Shown one piece after another: positions 53,510-63,620 of a DNA stretch of 64,000 nucleotides. The first letter of the stretch is position 1. Each line of letters opens with the position of its first letter. A model generated the notes under the pieces. That model did not search any database and had not been told where the DNA came from. It saw only the letters and a list, made by a program, of their open reading frames with translations. The position numbers were made by a program, and so were the translations under genes. This stretch comes from Ectobius pallidus (taxonomy: Eukaryota; Arthropoda; Insecta; Blattodea; Ectobiidae), in assembly GCA_964059195.1 (NCBI GenBank), contig CAXKWD010000002.1:148693042-148757041 (forward strand), read 5' to 3'.

Positions 53510-53740
53510 ATGGAGGATAATCCTCAACCTGGCAGCTCAAAGATGCAGTCACCGGTGAAAAAAACATCCACGAGGTAAAGCACTAAGTAGTGGTGAAAAA
53601 ATTCAAATAATCAGTTTGTACAAAACTGTACTGCATGATAATCCACATACATCGATTAGAAATATACTAAATAAAGTTTCATCATCGACCTTATGGTACA
53701 GGCGTTCTAATACTACCACCTTCATGAATCTTTTAAACTT
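53510..53740 (+). pseudogene. Tc1/mariner-type transposase N-terminal fragment
   Basis: Starts MEDNPQPGSSKMQSPVKKTS at 53511. After a one-base shift it reads ALSSGEKIQIISLYKTVLHD and NPHTSIRNILNKVS, the first helix-turn-helix of a transposase family found in many insect genomes. It breaks down after about 75 codons; there is no catalytic domain. Confidence 0.5.
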
Positions 53741-53780
53741 TACATGAAGGTAATTTCGGCAATGGTACTGTTCTATTCTT

Positions 53781-53880
53781 GTCATTATTATTATTATTAT
53801 ATTATTTTTACAGCGTATTATGGTTATTATTGTTATTATCGTTTTTGTTATTATTATTATTATTATTGTAATTATTATCT
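53781..53880 (+). repeat. (ATT)n imperfect microsatellite
   Basis: Runs of TTA/TTG units within the Tc1-type element; produces spurious Ile/Tyr-rich frames on both strands. Confidence 0.85.
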
Positions 53881-54689
53881 TCATATTCTCGTGCTGTCCA
53901 AGTGTAAATTCTGTTTTAAAATTATTATACTAAAAATACTGCTTAATTTGTACAACTAATACGCAGACTTATAATGCACAAAAACGATTTAATTAAAGTG
54001 ATTGGAATGTTACTGCGAAATATTGTGAGTTGAGAAGGGTAATAAACATTGGGCATGGAGGAGTTAAGTAGGCTAGCAGAATCTCAATAATTGCGTGGGA
54101 AAATGGCGTAAGTAAGGACAACTAAACTTAAACACTGCCAAACCTTCTTCGTTCGACATCTTGTAAACTACGCTTTTCGCTTCTTCCCTCCCGTGTTTAT
54201 GTTTGCTCCTCCGACGTTTCAAATGGACTATAGTTCATGCCATTCTACACTCATTTCACCACAGCTTCCTTAGAGTAAAACTATCAATCAAGATCTTGCC
54301 TCATATTTTCCCCTCTGCTTCCCGTTATTCAAAGCAAACTCAAACTATTCTCTGAACCAAACTCAGGCTGCATCTGTGAGTAATGTGATCACTATCATGA
54401 AATAAATGCAAAAGATTAGATTAACCAATAATTGAAATGTGTAAGGAGAATTAGTGATGTACAGAACTTTCATTAAAAAAAAGTACCGGAAGCCTATGTT
54501 GAATTCTCAATTTTATACACTGAAAATGTATACAAGAGGTTTGATTTTTAATAATTTACTTCCTAGTCAAATAACCTGAATTCTATTAATCCCATGGTTC
54601 TGTATTTTTTTAATTGATAAAAAGTGAAAAAGCTAAATATTAAGTTTGACCTTAAATTTACAATCTTTATCTGTATCTGGTTTCCTATA

Positions 54690-55028
54690 TCCCCTGTGTT
54701 GGGGCAAAGGGCCTCCAAGTTGAGGTTTCTGTTACTGTTTTGTTACACTTATTTTCTGAGAGAGGGCAGCTCATCGCCTCTCAACCCCCCTCCGGAAACT
54801 AAGGTGTTACTTGGACATGAAAGGGCAAAGAAATATTGTGCAGAGACTCTAATTTAGGCTTGGAGTTCTTTTATGTGCCGTAAATTTATGACAGCTTAAA
54901 GCCCCTTCCAGAGGACTCCGTGCCCAGGATTCTTACATCCTGAAAAATCCATTGACCATGGTTGCATTTGATACCGTGACCTTCAGATCTAGAGGCGGGC
55001 ACGCTACCTCTAGACCACAGTGGCCAAC
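54690..55028 (-). mobile_element. tRNA-derived SINE (minus strand)
   Basis: The minus strand starts gttggccactgtggtctaga then ggtagcgtgcccgcctctag, a clear tRNA A-box and anticodon arm. The B-box position is degenerate (cggtatcaaatgc). The body continues through ggatttttcaggatg and ggaaggggctttaagctgtc to about 54690. A different family from the 53.2-kb SINE by sequence. Confidence 0.7.
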
Positions 55029-55718
55029 TAAAATTACAATACCTAAGTAATATTATATCCCGATTAATATAGCTTCACTGTGTTAACTTCCAATGAACAG
55101 TTGAACCCTGACTTAACAGAACCTCAATTTAACATTTTCCCGCACTTAACATCAAATATTGAAAACCCCAAACATTACCACATGTAATTAGTGTGTACAT
55201 ATTTTCTATTCAACAACATTCCCAGTAGCATAAACCTCCCATTTAATGTTAAAATCTTTGGAATTCTCATAGAAATTAGTTTTTTAAAAATTGCAATCTG
55301 ACTATGGGAAGTGCTTGTCGCTCCCTCTTTTTACCAACCTCTAGTTCTATAGCAGGAATTGGTCAGTCTTGGTCTGCTTGCAGTGATGAACATGTCTGTT
55401 AAGAATCTAGATAAATTAGTGGACATAGTATTATAGCCTTTGAACACACTGTTTTGTGTTTCAAGTGGAACTTTGAACTTTAAGTGATGGTGGCAAAGAG
55501 GAAAACACTTTCCTAAATGAAGAAGTGCATATTGTACATGAAGTAGATATAATCCAATACAGAAAATCAGAAATGACTAGACCAACAATTTAGCATGTCA
55601 TAATATTTCATGCTAACTAGTTTAATTGTATTTATAGTCACTCTTTGCATAAAATCACTTTTAATTCTTAAAAATAACAAAAATCCCATTTAGTGTAAAC
55701 CCCTATTTAGAGTACAAT

Positions 55719-56853
55719 CACAGTATAAGTATTAATACAGTACAGAAACTCAGTCCGTTTTTCTGCCAGCCGAGCATGCGCGCGCATTTACTAGCGATCG
55801 TAGCGGCCATATAGTAAGACTACAGAAACTACTCTGGGAAGTATGTAAATAAATAGGAGTGTTGTATTTATTAGAACACGCTATATTCGAAAGGACCTTA
55901 TTATTCTGCTGTAAATTTCAGTAATAATAAAAGACAAAATCCTGAATTGCATTTCTTCACTTTCTTGAAACATCCAGAAAGGTAAGAACGAAAATAAGTA
56001 ATATTTATTGTAGGTCTACTGGCTTACTCGTGATTCTGGTGTGGTTATGTTTCAACTTACTTTAATGTAATATTTTTATATTTTATTCTGTTGTAATGAT
56101 TTCTGGTGTATAAAATAGGTCATTAATGGTCGACAAGAAAACCTAGTAACAAAATATGTAAAATATTTGAGTGAAAATTACCGTCTATGCTTGACACACG
56201 CCGAAAACAGACAGTTTATGAATTCCTATAAAAACTCGTTAATTAAAACTGCTGTACTGACGGTGTCTTCAATTCCAAATGCTCCTGAATTTTTTGTTTT
56301 GTTTAATGAAGTCCATCCTGCAGTAATTGATGCTACATAGACCTACGATAAATTGAAGTCGTATATTGCCATATAAGGCAAAGAATCAAAATACACTGTC
56401 AACAATGACGTGCAGGATGAACAACGTGACAGACCTATAATATAATTTACGTAATTAATATGTAGGCTATTTATTATCATAATGTGAATTATAAATTATA
56501 TTAAAGGGCAATGATTTTAAAGGAAAAATACTAGGCCTAGGTATAGTCCTTAACAGTAGCCTATTTAGGTATTGTTTACCTCTTCTTAACTAGAATATAA
56601 TACATTATCTGTTTTATTATTTCTTAAATTTAAAATTAGATTTGCATTAAATAAAAATATTCTGTATTTTTCTCTTTTTCTCTTTTAACATAACATATTT
56701 TGCGATGTGTTTATGTATTTTCCCAAGCCATTTCATATGATGAGAATGTAGCTTTACTCAATCTCCGCATGGAGCGCTAGTGTCGTCCAGTCAACATGTT
56801 GACATAGGACTTTTAACACACAGTTTCTTTACTGTATTAATACTTATACTGTG
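55719..56853 (+). mobile_element. THAP-encoding inverted-repeat element
   Basis: The ends cacagtataagtattaatac and their inverse match over about 30 bp with one or two differences. It carries a broken two-exon THAP gene on the plus strand. Target duplication is unclear (possibly tacaat/tataat). Confidence 0.6.
55925..56340 (+). pseudogene. THAP-domain gene fragment, two exons, nonsense change at conserved Trp
   Basis: The exon 1 end reads RQNPELHFFTFLKHPER and stops at a donor (ag|gtaag, 55981/55982). The exon 2 region gives C-I-K-stop-VINGRQENLVTKYV, then KYLSENYRLCLTHAENRQF and MNSYKNSLI, ending with a stop at 56338-56340. The stop TAG sits where THAP domains have their invariant Trp (TGG). 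The second C-x2-H is present as C-x2-H in RLCLTH. The acceptor appears mutated. A degraded transposon THAP gene; DNA-binding role inferred from family. Confidence 0.6.
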
Positions 56854-56902
56854 GTATAATATTCTATATCCCCAGAAAAGTATTAAATCGAGGTTCTACT
56901 AT

Positions 56903-57179
56903 ATTATTGAATACAATAAGCTAGTTTAAATTTCTTTTTGATATTTTCATGGAGAAAAGTCTCTTTGGAAATAAGACCCTCATTTATTAAAGCAAGATAA
57001 TATATTGTACTGTGTATTATAGTACTATTATAATAAAAAAAACTCTATAATTGTTTGGTACAAATTGACCAACAATCTTACAACCAAAATAACAAAATAA
57101 AAAAGGCAATAATAACAGTCTGCAATAACAGGAATAGTGCATATTCATTGAAATACAGGATTATGATTGACAATTTTCA
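56903..57179. other. AlaRS intron, nothing recognised
   Basis: AT-rich spacer without frames or repeat ends. Confidence 0.4.
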
Positions 57180-58390
57180 AACATTATCTTCTGTGCTATT
57201 GGTCCAAATCAAATCAGTAACATAATATGACTATTACATTCATAAGATGCATACCTGATATTGACCAATAACATTTAGCAATGCCTTGGATATCAACCAA
57301 TCACAGTCATTTACCTTATAATATGCTTGCTAGGAATACAAGAAAGCTATTTCATCTGACTATCAAACTCATACGCCACGTGTATGATATTGACCAATAA
57401 TGTTTATTCCTCAGATATAGGCCATTCACGGGCGTTTATCTTGCAATATTCTTGTAGGAATCGCCTGGAGGGTATTTTATCGTGATAAAATGGTCTGCTT
57501 GTTACTGGAGACGCGAGTATCAGTGTGCAATGATTAATACTCAGATGCTGCCACTTAGTAGCACGAAAATAGATTATTTTATACAACATAACTTGTTTGG
57601 AAATTGAAATAATAGAAATGTACATTGATTAAGAACACAATTTCGATTCGGTGCAAGCCAGTTCATGTGCTTTTATTATGTTCTGCTGTTAACTTACCTG
57701 AATGAAGTTAACTATGTCTTATATGCACAATTGGTAGCACTGTATTATACCAAGGTAGCTTGAATCGATTCATGAAAGGTTGATTCACAGTATGCCATGA
57801 TCTCACAACTGTTAGTTTTGTATTTATACAATAAAGCACGAAAGTAATTATTATTTACATAATCCGTTACATTTCATTCATGGAATAGTCTTAATAAATC
57901 CAACTCGAGTTGACAAGTTGTCTCAGACAAATTCGCTCCTGCTTTGCAGTTGTGAATCTATCGATAAACTCGTCAACTCTTGTGGGATTACCTATGATAA
58001 AACATCAGCTCATTACTGGAAATGTAAGATATGAATATGCAGTGATTATATCACATGCTGCCAGTAACAATAAAAACACTTTTTTAATAGAAAATAACTT
58101 GTTTGGAAATTGAAATAACTTAATTGTGCATTGATTAAAAACATACTTTTGATTTGGTGCAAGCCAGTGCTTGTATTCTGTTCTGATGTTAGCTTATCTG
58201 AATTAGGTTAAATATTTCTCATAGGCCCTATTGGTAGCACTGGTTGGAATCTGGTAACTCTTTGAATGATTTTAAACTACACTAGTAAGAAAGAATTATT
58301 ATTTACATAATCAGTTACATTTTATTCATGGATTTGTCTTAATAAATCCCGCTCATAATCTCTCGTGGGATTACCTATGACAACCCTCAC
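57180..58390. repeat. cluster of partial copies of an unclassified MITE-like family, up to the AlaRS splice donor
   Basis: Partial copies lie at about 57190-57360, 57370-57900 and 57950-58335. All relate to 18507-18970, which is in the opposite orientation. Shared words include gatattgaccaataa, aacttgtttggaaattgaaa, ttggtgcaagccag and gtcttaataaatcc. The word gggattacctatga occurs at 57984 and again at 58367, 383 bp apart, the second just before the AlaRS donor site at 58390. Confidence 0.65.
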
Positions 58391-58582
58391 CTATTGAACT
58401 GTATAAACACAAGGTTCCAAATTTCCAGAACATCAGGGTCATCTTGATTCACAAGATGGGCTGCATCTCGTCCACCAATTCTATCAAAATGAAGCTCTGA
58501 ACAAGGTCCACAAGGACCAGTTTCACCCATTTCCCAGAAATTGTCTTTCATGCTTCCAGGTATTACATGTGAAGGAGGAACA
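58391..58582 (-). CDS. AARS1: alanyl-tRNA synthetase, internal exon (most 5' exon in window)
   Basis: A 192-base exon with acceptor ttcattttag and donor gtgagg on the minus strand. Encodes [20 protein letters not shown], then [20 protein letters not shown] and [15 protein letters not shown]. This is the AlaRS class II core; '[16 protein letters not shown]' binds the alanyl-adenylate and tRNA end. The first base completes a codon from an upstream exon not found in this window; the last two (AG) join exon 52501-52645 as Arg. The frame is intact. Lack of a presequence-type context and closest resemblance to eukaryotic cytosolic AlaRS support AARS1 rather than the mitochondrial enzyme. Confidence 0.96.
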
Positions 58583-60000
58583 CTAAAATGAAACAAAAAG
58601 TTGTATAAATCTCTTTAAATATCCACATATATTATCTGGTACTTCCTTTACTCTGCTCATTACCTGGTACTTCCTTCCTCTATTGACAGAAAATGGGAGC
58701 ATGAACGGATATTACAACTTCAGTAAAATGCACTCCTCAAAAATCAGTAACGTACTGAATTTAATTTTCCTGAAATTATTAAGTTTATATACAGACTGAA
58801 TCACCCAAAACTTGCACCACAGGTATTTTGGACATGGGACATGGAAGTGCTATTGATGTACGGTTTTCACAGCATTGATCAGTAGTCAGGGGCTCGTACG
58901 TTTAGCCTATAAACAGATTGGAATAATACAGGGAGGCCATTTTATGCAGAAACTTTTTAACAGCGTTGCCCCTGCTCACACTTTCCCCGCTGTTGTGCTT
59001 GCACTGGCGGGGACCGTGTTCCGTTACTACCGGCAAATCGGCAATTCAAGACTTTAGAAACAATACAAAATAGAATAACTCAACCAATTTATTATCAAAA
59101 TAGGCCTACATTTAGAGGCTTATTACTCACCATTTTGTAGGGATGGTACAGTCAGGATATTTACGAGAAAATATCCGAACGCGCCTTGTATGGTTATTTA
59201 TCAATAAGTAACATTCCACCAAATAAATTCGCTGTTCAACTGTATACATTTTCGATTATTGTCTTATGTAACACACGACAACAATAGACAAGCGTCTCAC
59301 TACAACACATCTAACCGCTTGTATGCTTTGTACAACTGCGATGCAATGAGATGCTAGCGCGGCAATGCGGCAGTCCGAGGTTTCCTCATAAAATGGACTC
59401 ACTGTACTTAGAAAGTGATTTTTTTCAGCAAACATACAATTTTTTAAATGGTACAATGCCTAGTTACATCAACAAAACAAAAGTAGAGTAAATTACAATG
59501 TCAGTGGTGTTTGTCGCAGGATTCTAGTGCCAGTAGTCTAAGAGAAATCTTATTTTGAATCCTTTACACACCGACACTTGTACAACCTGTGGTAGCACAA
59601 ACTAAAGAAAAACAAAATAGTCCAGTCAATGAAAAGTTGTAGAGGGAAATGGAAGGAACACAATTTTTTACATTGGGACAAGATTGATTATATTCATTTT
59701 TTCGCTATCTCACTTAGTTTCCGAGATATCCGCGCTCAAAATTAGCTAATTTTGAAAAAATAAAATTGCCTCGGGGTTTTTTGCCTTATTTTGTTAGCTA
59801 ACTCTTTGGCTCTTCGTTCAACGAAAAAGTCACAGGGAAGAAAGTTGTAGAGCATTAAATTTACTTCAAGAATATATTATGGTATTTTACTTTTTTATCT
59901 TCAACAGTTCAAGAGTTAGAGCAATTTTAACTGTATAAATTCCAGGATTTTGCAGAAAAACTTAACTTTCACATTTTCCGTTCTTATACTACTCAAACTC
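58583..60000. other. AlaRS intron; long-TIR-like block at 59640-60000
   Basis: No exon recognised. 59640-60000 contains 'ttccgagatatccgcgc', 'agttgtagagcattaaattt' and 'caagagttagagc', the same kind of sequence as the arms of the PIN-like/CXC element at 31.7-35.0 kb. It probably is the arm of the second copy whose gene lies at 61.5-63.0 kb. Confidence 0.4.
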
Positions 60001-60033
<33 letters not shown>

Positions 60034-60165
60034 GTATATATTTATATGTATAAATAGTATGTACTATATATAAGTGGCACATAAAGAAATTATATATATA
60101 TATATATATATAAGAACTACATATTACATTCATACATATATATATATACATATATATTTATAATA
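60001..60165. repeat. (TA)n / ATAC-rich microsatellite
   Basis: Alternating TATATA and CATATA units over about 160 bp with internal self-complementarity. Confidence 0.85.
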
Positions 60166-60298
60166 TGTAGTTCTTCAAAAGATAAAAAATTGTCAGGTGC
60201 TGTTTAATACCATTTTCGACACCCCAAATCTAGTGGAACCACTTTGAGAACTCCATCATTCACCCCTGCAGAAATACAATTACTATATAAGGTATATA

Positions 60299-61150
60299 CG
60301 AGGGTTGATCCAGAAATAAGGTTCCCATCAATTTTACAAATAGACAGCATTTTTTATTCTCATAGTAATGTACACCGTTGGAAAGAAGACACTTTGCTCT
60401 ATTTTTCGACATAATCGCCATCTTTTTCTAGGCATTTTTGTAGATGGTGCTCCAATTTTTGTATCCTAATGTCGTAGAACTCCGCCGCCAACCCGTTGAG
60501 GAAACGTTTCACCCCGTCTTTGACTTCATCGTCGCTCGGGATCAAGTGATAATCGCTAGGCGCGAGGTCCGGACTGTAAGGTGGGTGACAGTCCACCCAA
60601 AGTTTGTCAAAAGGTCCTGGGTTTGACGGGAGACGTGAGGTCGGGTGTTGTCGTGAAGCAGCGTTACACCGGCTATCAGTCGTCCTCGCCGGCGGTTCTG
60701 GATAGTTCGCCTGAGTTTCCTTAGTGTTGCACAATAACTGTCTGAGTTGATTATTGTACCAGGTTCCATGAAATCGATCAGCAGTATCCCCTTACGATCC
60801 CAAAACACACTGGCCATGACTTTGCCTGCAGAAGGAGTTTGTTTGAACTTCTTTGCGACTGGTGACCCTGAGTGACGCCATTGTTTGGACTTTTCTGTCA
60901 TTTCGGGAGTGAAATGAAACACCCACGTTTCGTCTCCCGGAACAATGGAGTCCAACAATCCTTACGGAACGAATCTCGCAGTTGGCGGGAGCAACAATGA
61001 ACACCATCTCGGACGGCTGCACAGCAAAACGCGGCCAGGCGGATTCGAGAGTGGAGGAACAGCCGCGCACAGTGGTGTTGCTGGATTTCGCCTAGCACTT
61101 TCCCGTGCGGCTGGAGCTCTTTGGGAACCTTATTTCTGGATCAACCCTCG
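60299..61150 (-). mobile_element. mariner element with internal deletions, TA duplication
   Basis: Perfectly matching inverted ends of 29 bp (cgagggttgatccagaaata, then aggttccca) are flanked by TA (60297-60298 and 61151-61152). 852 bp, carrying about half of a mariner transposase on the minus strand. Perfect ends imply recent activity. Confidence 0.85.
60399..60958 (-). pseudogene. mariner transposase, C-terminal half, frameshifted
   Basis: From 60958: IVPGDETWVFHFTPEMTEKS (first catalytic Asp in GDE), KQTPSAGKVMASVFWDRKGI, and LLHDNTRPHVSRQTQDLLTN (second Asp). After a frameshift near 60570 it continues PPYSPDLAPSDYHLIPS (third Asp) and DEVKDGVKRFLNGLAAEFYD. About 15 residues are missing after 'DYHL'. 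The N-terminal helix-turn-helix is deleted. The D,D34D triad can be traced, but the protein would be inactive. Confidence 0.85.
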
Positions 61151-61481
61151 TATAATGGAAATTTTTTATAATACTCAAAATTGACAATTTATCAAGGATC
61201 GTTGAATCTTTATTGTTATTTAGGAGCCATAATAACCCTCTACGTAGGCAATAATACTTGTATTCAATGTAATAATATATTATGTACAGTTAATATACTA
61301 TATATATTAATTGTACATTCGCTCCGGAAAGGCATCAGGGAAGTGTGATTCCAGAGTCAAGAACAATTTGTACGTAATATTTTTTATCAACACATTTACT
61401 CATAAATGTTTTCTGAAACTGTATTACATTTAATTTAATAATTTATTTACACCTTATAGCACAATTAAACAGCAATAATTA
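61151..61481. other. AT-rich intron spacer
   Basis: No recognisable feature; likely 3' flank of the PIN-like/CXC copy. Confidence 0.4.
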
Positions 61482-63015
61482 TTATAAATTCCTGACTCTC
61501 ATGGAGCCGGAGGGTCCTTCCTCGTCATGGTAACTTGGTCCTGGGGTTTGTTCTGCTTCGTTTTTTTCTTCATCCATTGAGAAAGGGGATACATCTTCTA
61601 GGATAACTGGCAGAGGATCGATGTTGAGTTCTTCATCCTCACTGTCCAAGAGGGGGCCCCCATTAAGACAGTTCCCCTGGCAGTTTTGGCACACAGGGGA
61701 ACACTTGAGAGAGGCCTTTCTGCATCCGCATTTTGGTGGTGGCATAAGCCTTTGTGCACCGATAAAAAATAATTTTTAATATTTCATCCGGTGCAGCCTG
61801 CTGCACACTGTGAACCAGGGTTAGAAATTTGTTGGTAATTAACTCCCACCCATACATCTGAGGAGGCTGCTATGTCCCAACCACATCTGGACTTGGTGAT
61901 ATGTCCTCTCAGTTGGTGGGAGGCATGAGATGTCTGCTTTGATATTGGCTACAACTTACAAAGGATTGGTAACAGTGAGCGGTGAGAGATTTCTCTCTAG
62001 GTGGGGCCCCGTACCACCTCAAAATACACTTTTTCCCAGCTTCCTCTATATCATCCTTGGTTGAGGAAGGGTCTGAGAAAACTGCAGCAGGTCCCTAGAC
62101 GTCTGGAGACTTCAAATACGGTTTGATAAATCCCAGTTTACTCTTGTGGAAGGCTGCTGAGGTGGTATCACACCCAGTGAAGGCAAGTAGAAGTAGTATG
62201 TCTCACATGTCTTGTAGCCCCTGGTTGTGAAGCTCCTGGGTAGAAAACAATGTACGTTTTATGTTTCCACATCCAGGCTTGACGAAAATTATGTCCTGGT
62301 CACTAGGTGTTTTGGCCATCAACAGGACTAAAAGGTCGATGTCCTCACCAATAAAAGCAACAACGGTGGTATGTGATAACTAGGGGGCGGATTTCTATGA
62401 CATGTCATATTTTTCCCCTTTGCATTATTTTGAGTTTCCAACTAATTTAAACCCGATTCCAAGCATCCTGGTGAAAACAGAACAGCTTTTATTGTGCATA
62501 TAACTGCATATTTAGGAAATTTTCAACTATTGTAGCATATTTAGTATGAATATGCATATTTAGATCATATTTTCGGCATATTTGTGTGCATATTAAAGAA
62601 ATTTTGAAGTTTCATATCATATTTTGTAAATTTTGCATTATACTGATACTTTTTGAGAATTTAAAAATATTTTAAATAATTAACATTATCTTTTAATAAT
62701 ATAAATTGTAATGAAACTTAAAAAAAATATACACAATGTGTAAGTGGTACAGTCATATTTTAAATTTTATTGGTCATATTTTAATGTTATTTAGGTCATA
62801 AATGCATGCATATACCCTATTTTTTAGGTCATCGAAATCCGCCCCCTAGTGATAACTCCATAGCCGTGTCTACAATGAGGACATCATTGAGGGTAGGGTA
62901 GGGCCCCTGCCCTCCACCTCTGAAAATTTTGAGAATCTTAATAGTATTGTATTTACCTTGAAAAACTATTTTTGTGACATGCATTATTATTGCAATTATA
63001 ATAATTATTTTGAAC
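61482..63015 (-). pseudogene. second PIN-like/CXC transposon gene, minus strand, split by a hAT MITE
   Basis: Read 3' to 5' in shifting frames. Before the insertion comes NDVLIVDTAMELS. After it: TTVVAFIGEDIDLLVLLMAK (acidic strand), DIIFVKPGCGNIKRTLFS, LLLLAFTGCDTTSAAFHKSK, a spacer with DIEEAGKKCILRWYGA, and MYGWELITNKFLTLVHSVQQ. The Cys-rich tail is PPKCGCRKASLKCSPVCQNC then QGNCLNG, followed by an acidic C-terminus ending MRVRNL. The same domain order as the 32.7-34.3 kb gene, though clearly a different subfamily. At least three frame changes and one stop; interrupted at 62381-62848. Confidence 0.6.
62381..62848. mobile_element. hAT-type MITE, 8-bp duplication
   Basis: The ends tagggggcggattt and their inverse are flanked by GTGATAAC at 62373-62380 and 62849-62856. 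468 bp, AT-rich with many gcatattt words. An 8-bp duplication with TAGGG-type ends is diagnostic of hAT. Removing it rejoins the PIN-like gene (AMELS-xx-TTVVAFIGED). Confidence 0.85.
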
Positions 63016-63620
63016 AAGATCAAGGTATTTGTACAAAATTAAATTATATTTAAGATAGTCACATATAGTCGATGTGAAATTATAGTTAGGCTTTGATTAA
63101 ATAATTAACACAATCCAAATAAAGATACAGATATAAATGGTGCAGGTACTGCAGATGTTTTATGAAATCATTGAGGGCTTGCAATAGAGAAGCCCCAAAA
63201 ACATTAAAGAATATTTACCCACAAAGTTGGGAGAGATTTTTTGCAGATGGCCCACAGAAAGGAGCCGATATCAATATAACTGTAGTACCGTTAGGTTACG
63301 TCCTGTCAGGCAGCGGATGGTCCAATAAAATTATATTACAGATAAATCACGCTAGAGAAAGCTCGCTTTCTTAAATGAAGTTATGTAAGAAGGTTTTGCA
63401 CTTAATACAGAATGTATTATACTTAAAACCAATCATAGCGTTGTCCATCCTACATCATTACGGATATGCCCAATAGGAAATGTGGGGAGGTTCTTTGAAA
63501 AATCAATAAGATCAAGATAATTCTTGAGAATAAATAATCAAAACTAGTGTATGAAAAATTGTGCAGATAATCGCATTCTTCAAACGTTTTGTTGGTGTTT
63601 TCTGCTGTGTGTTTTCTGAA
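63016..63620. other. AlaRS intron, nothing recognised
   Basis: No supported gene or repeat boundaries. A 70-codon plus frame at 63162-63374 has no known domain. Confidence 0.35.

Larger units (their letters stand above)
52807..54230 (+). mobile_element. Tc1/mariner-type element, decayed, with nested SINE and microsatellites
   Basis: Inverted ends of about 38 bp (tccatttgaaacgtcggagg, then agcaaacataaacac) are flanked by TA (52805-52806 and 54231-54232). Inside are a short transposase N-terminus, a tRNA-derived SINE and two ATT microsatellites. Lies in the 5.7-kb AlaRS intron. Confidence 0.75.
55114..56902. mobile_element. Tigger-like element interrupted by a THAP-encoding element
   Basis: The left end (aacagaacctcaatttaac) is the inverse of the right end (attaaatcgaggttctact), as in pogo/Tigger MITEs. 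The interior 55719-56853 is a separate inverted-repeat element. No Tigger transposase is seen. Confidence 0.5.
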
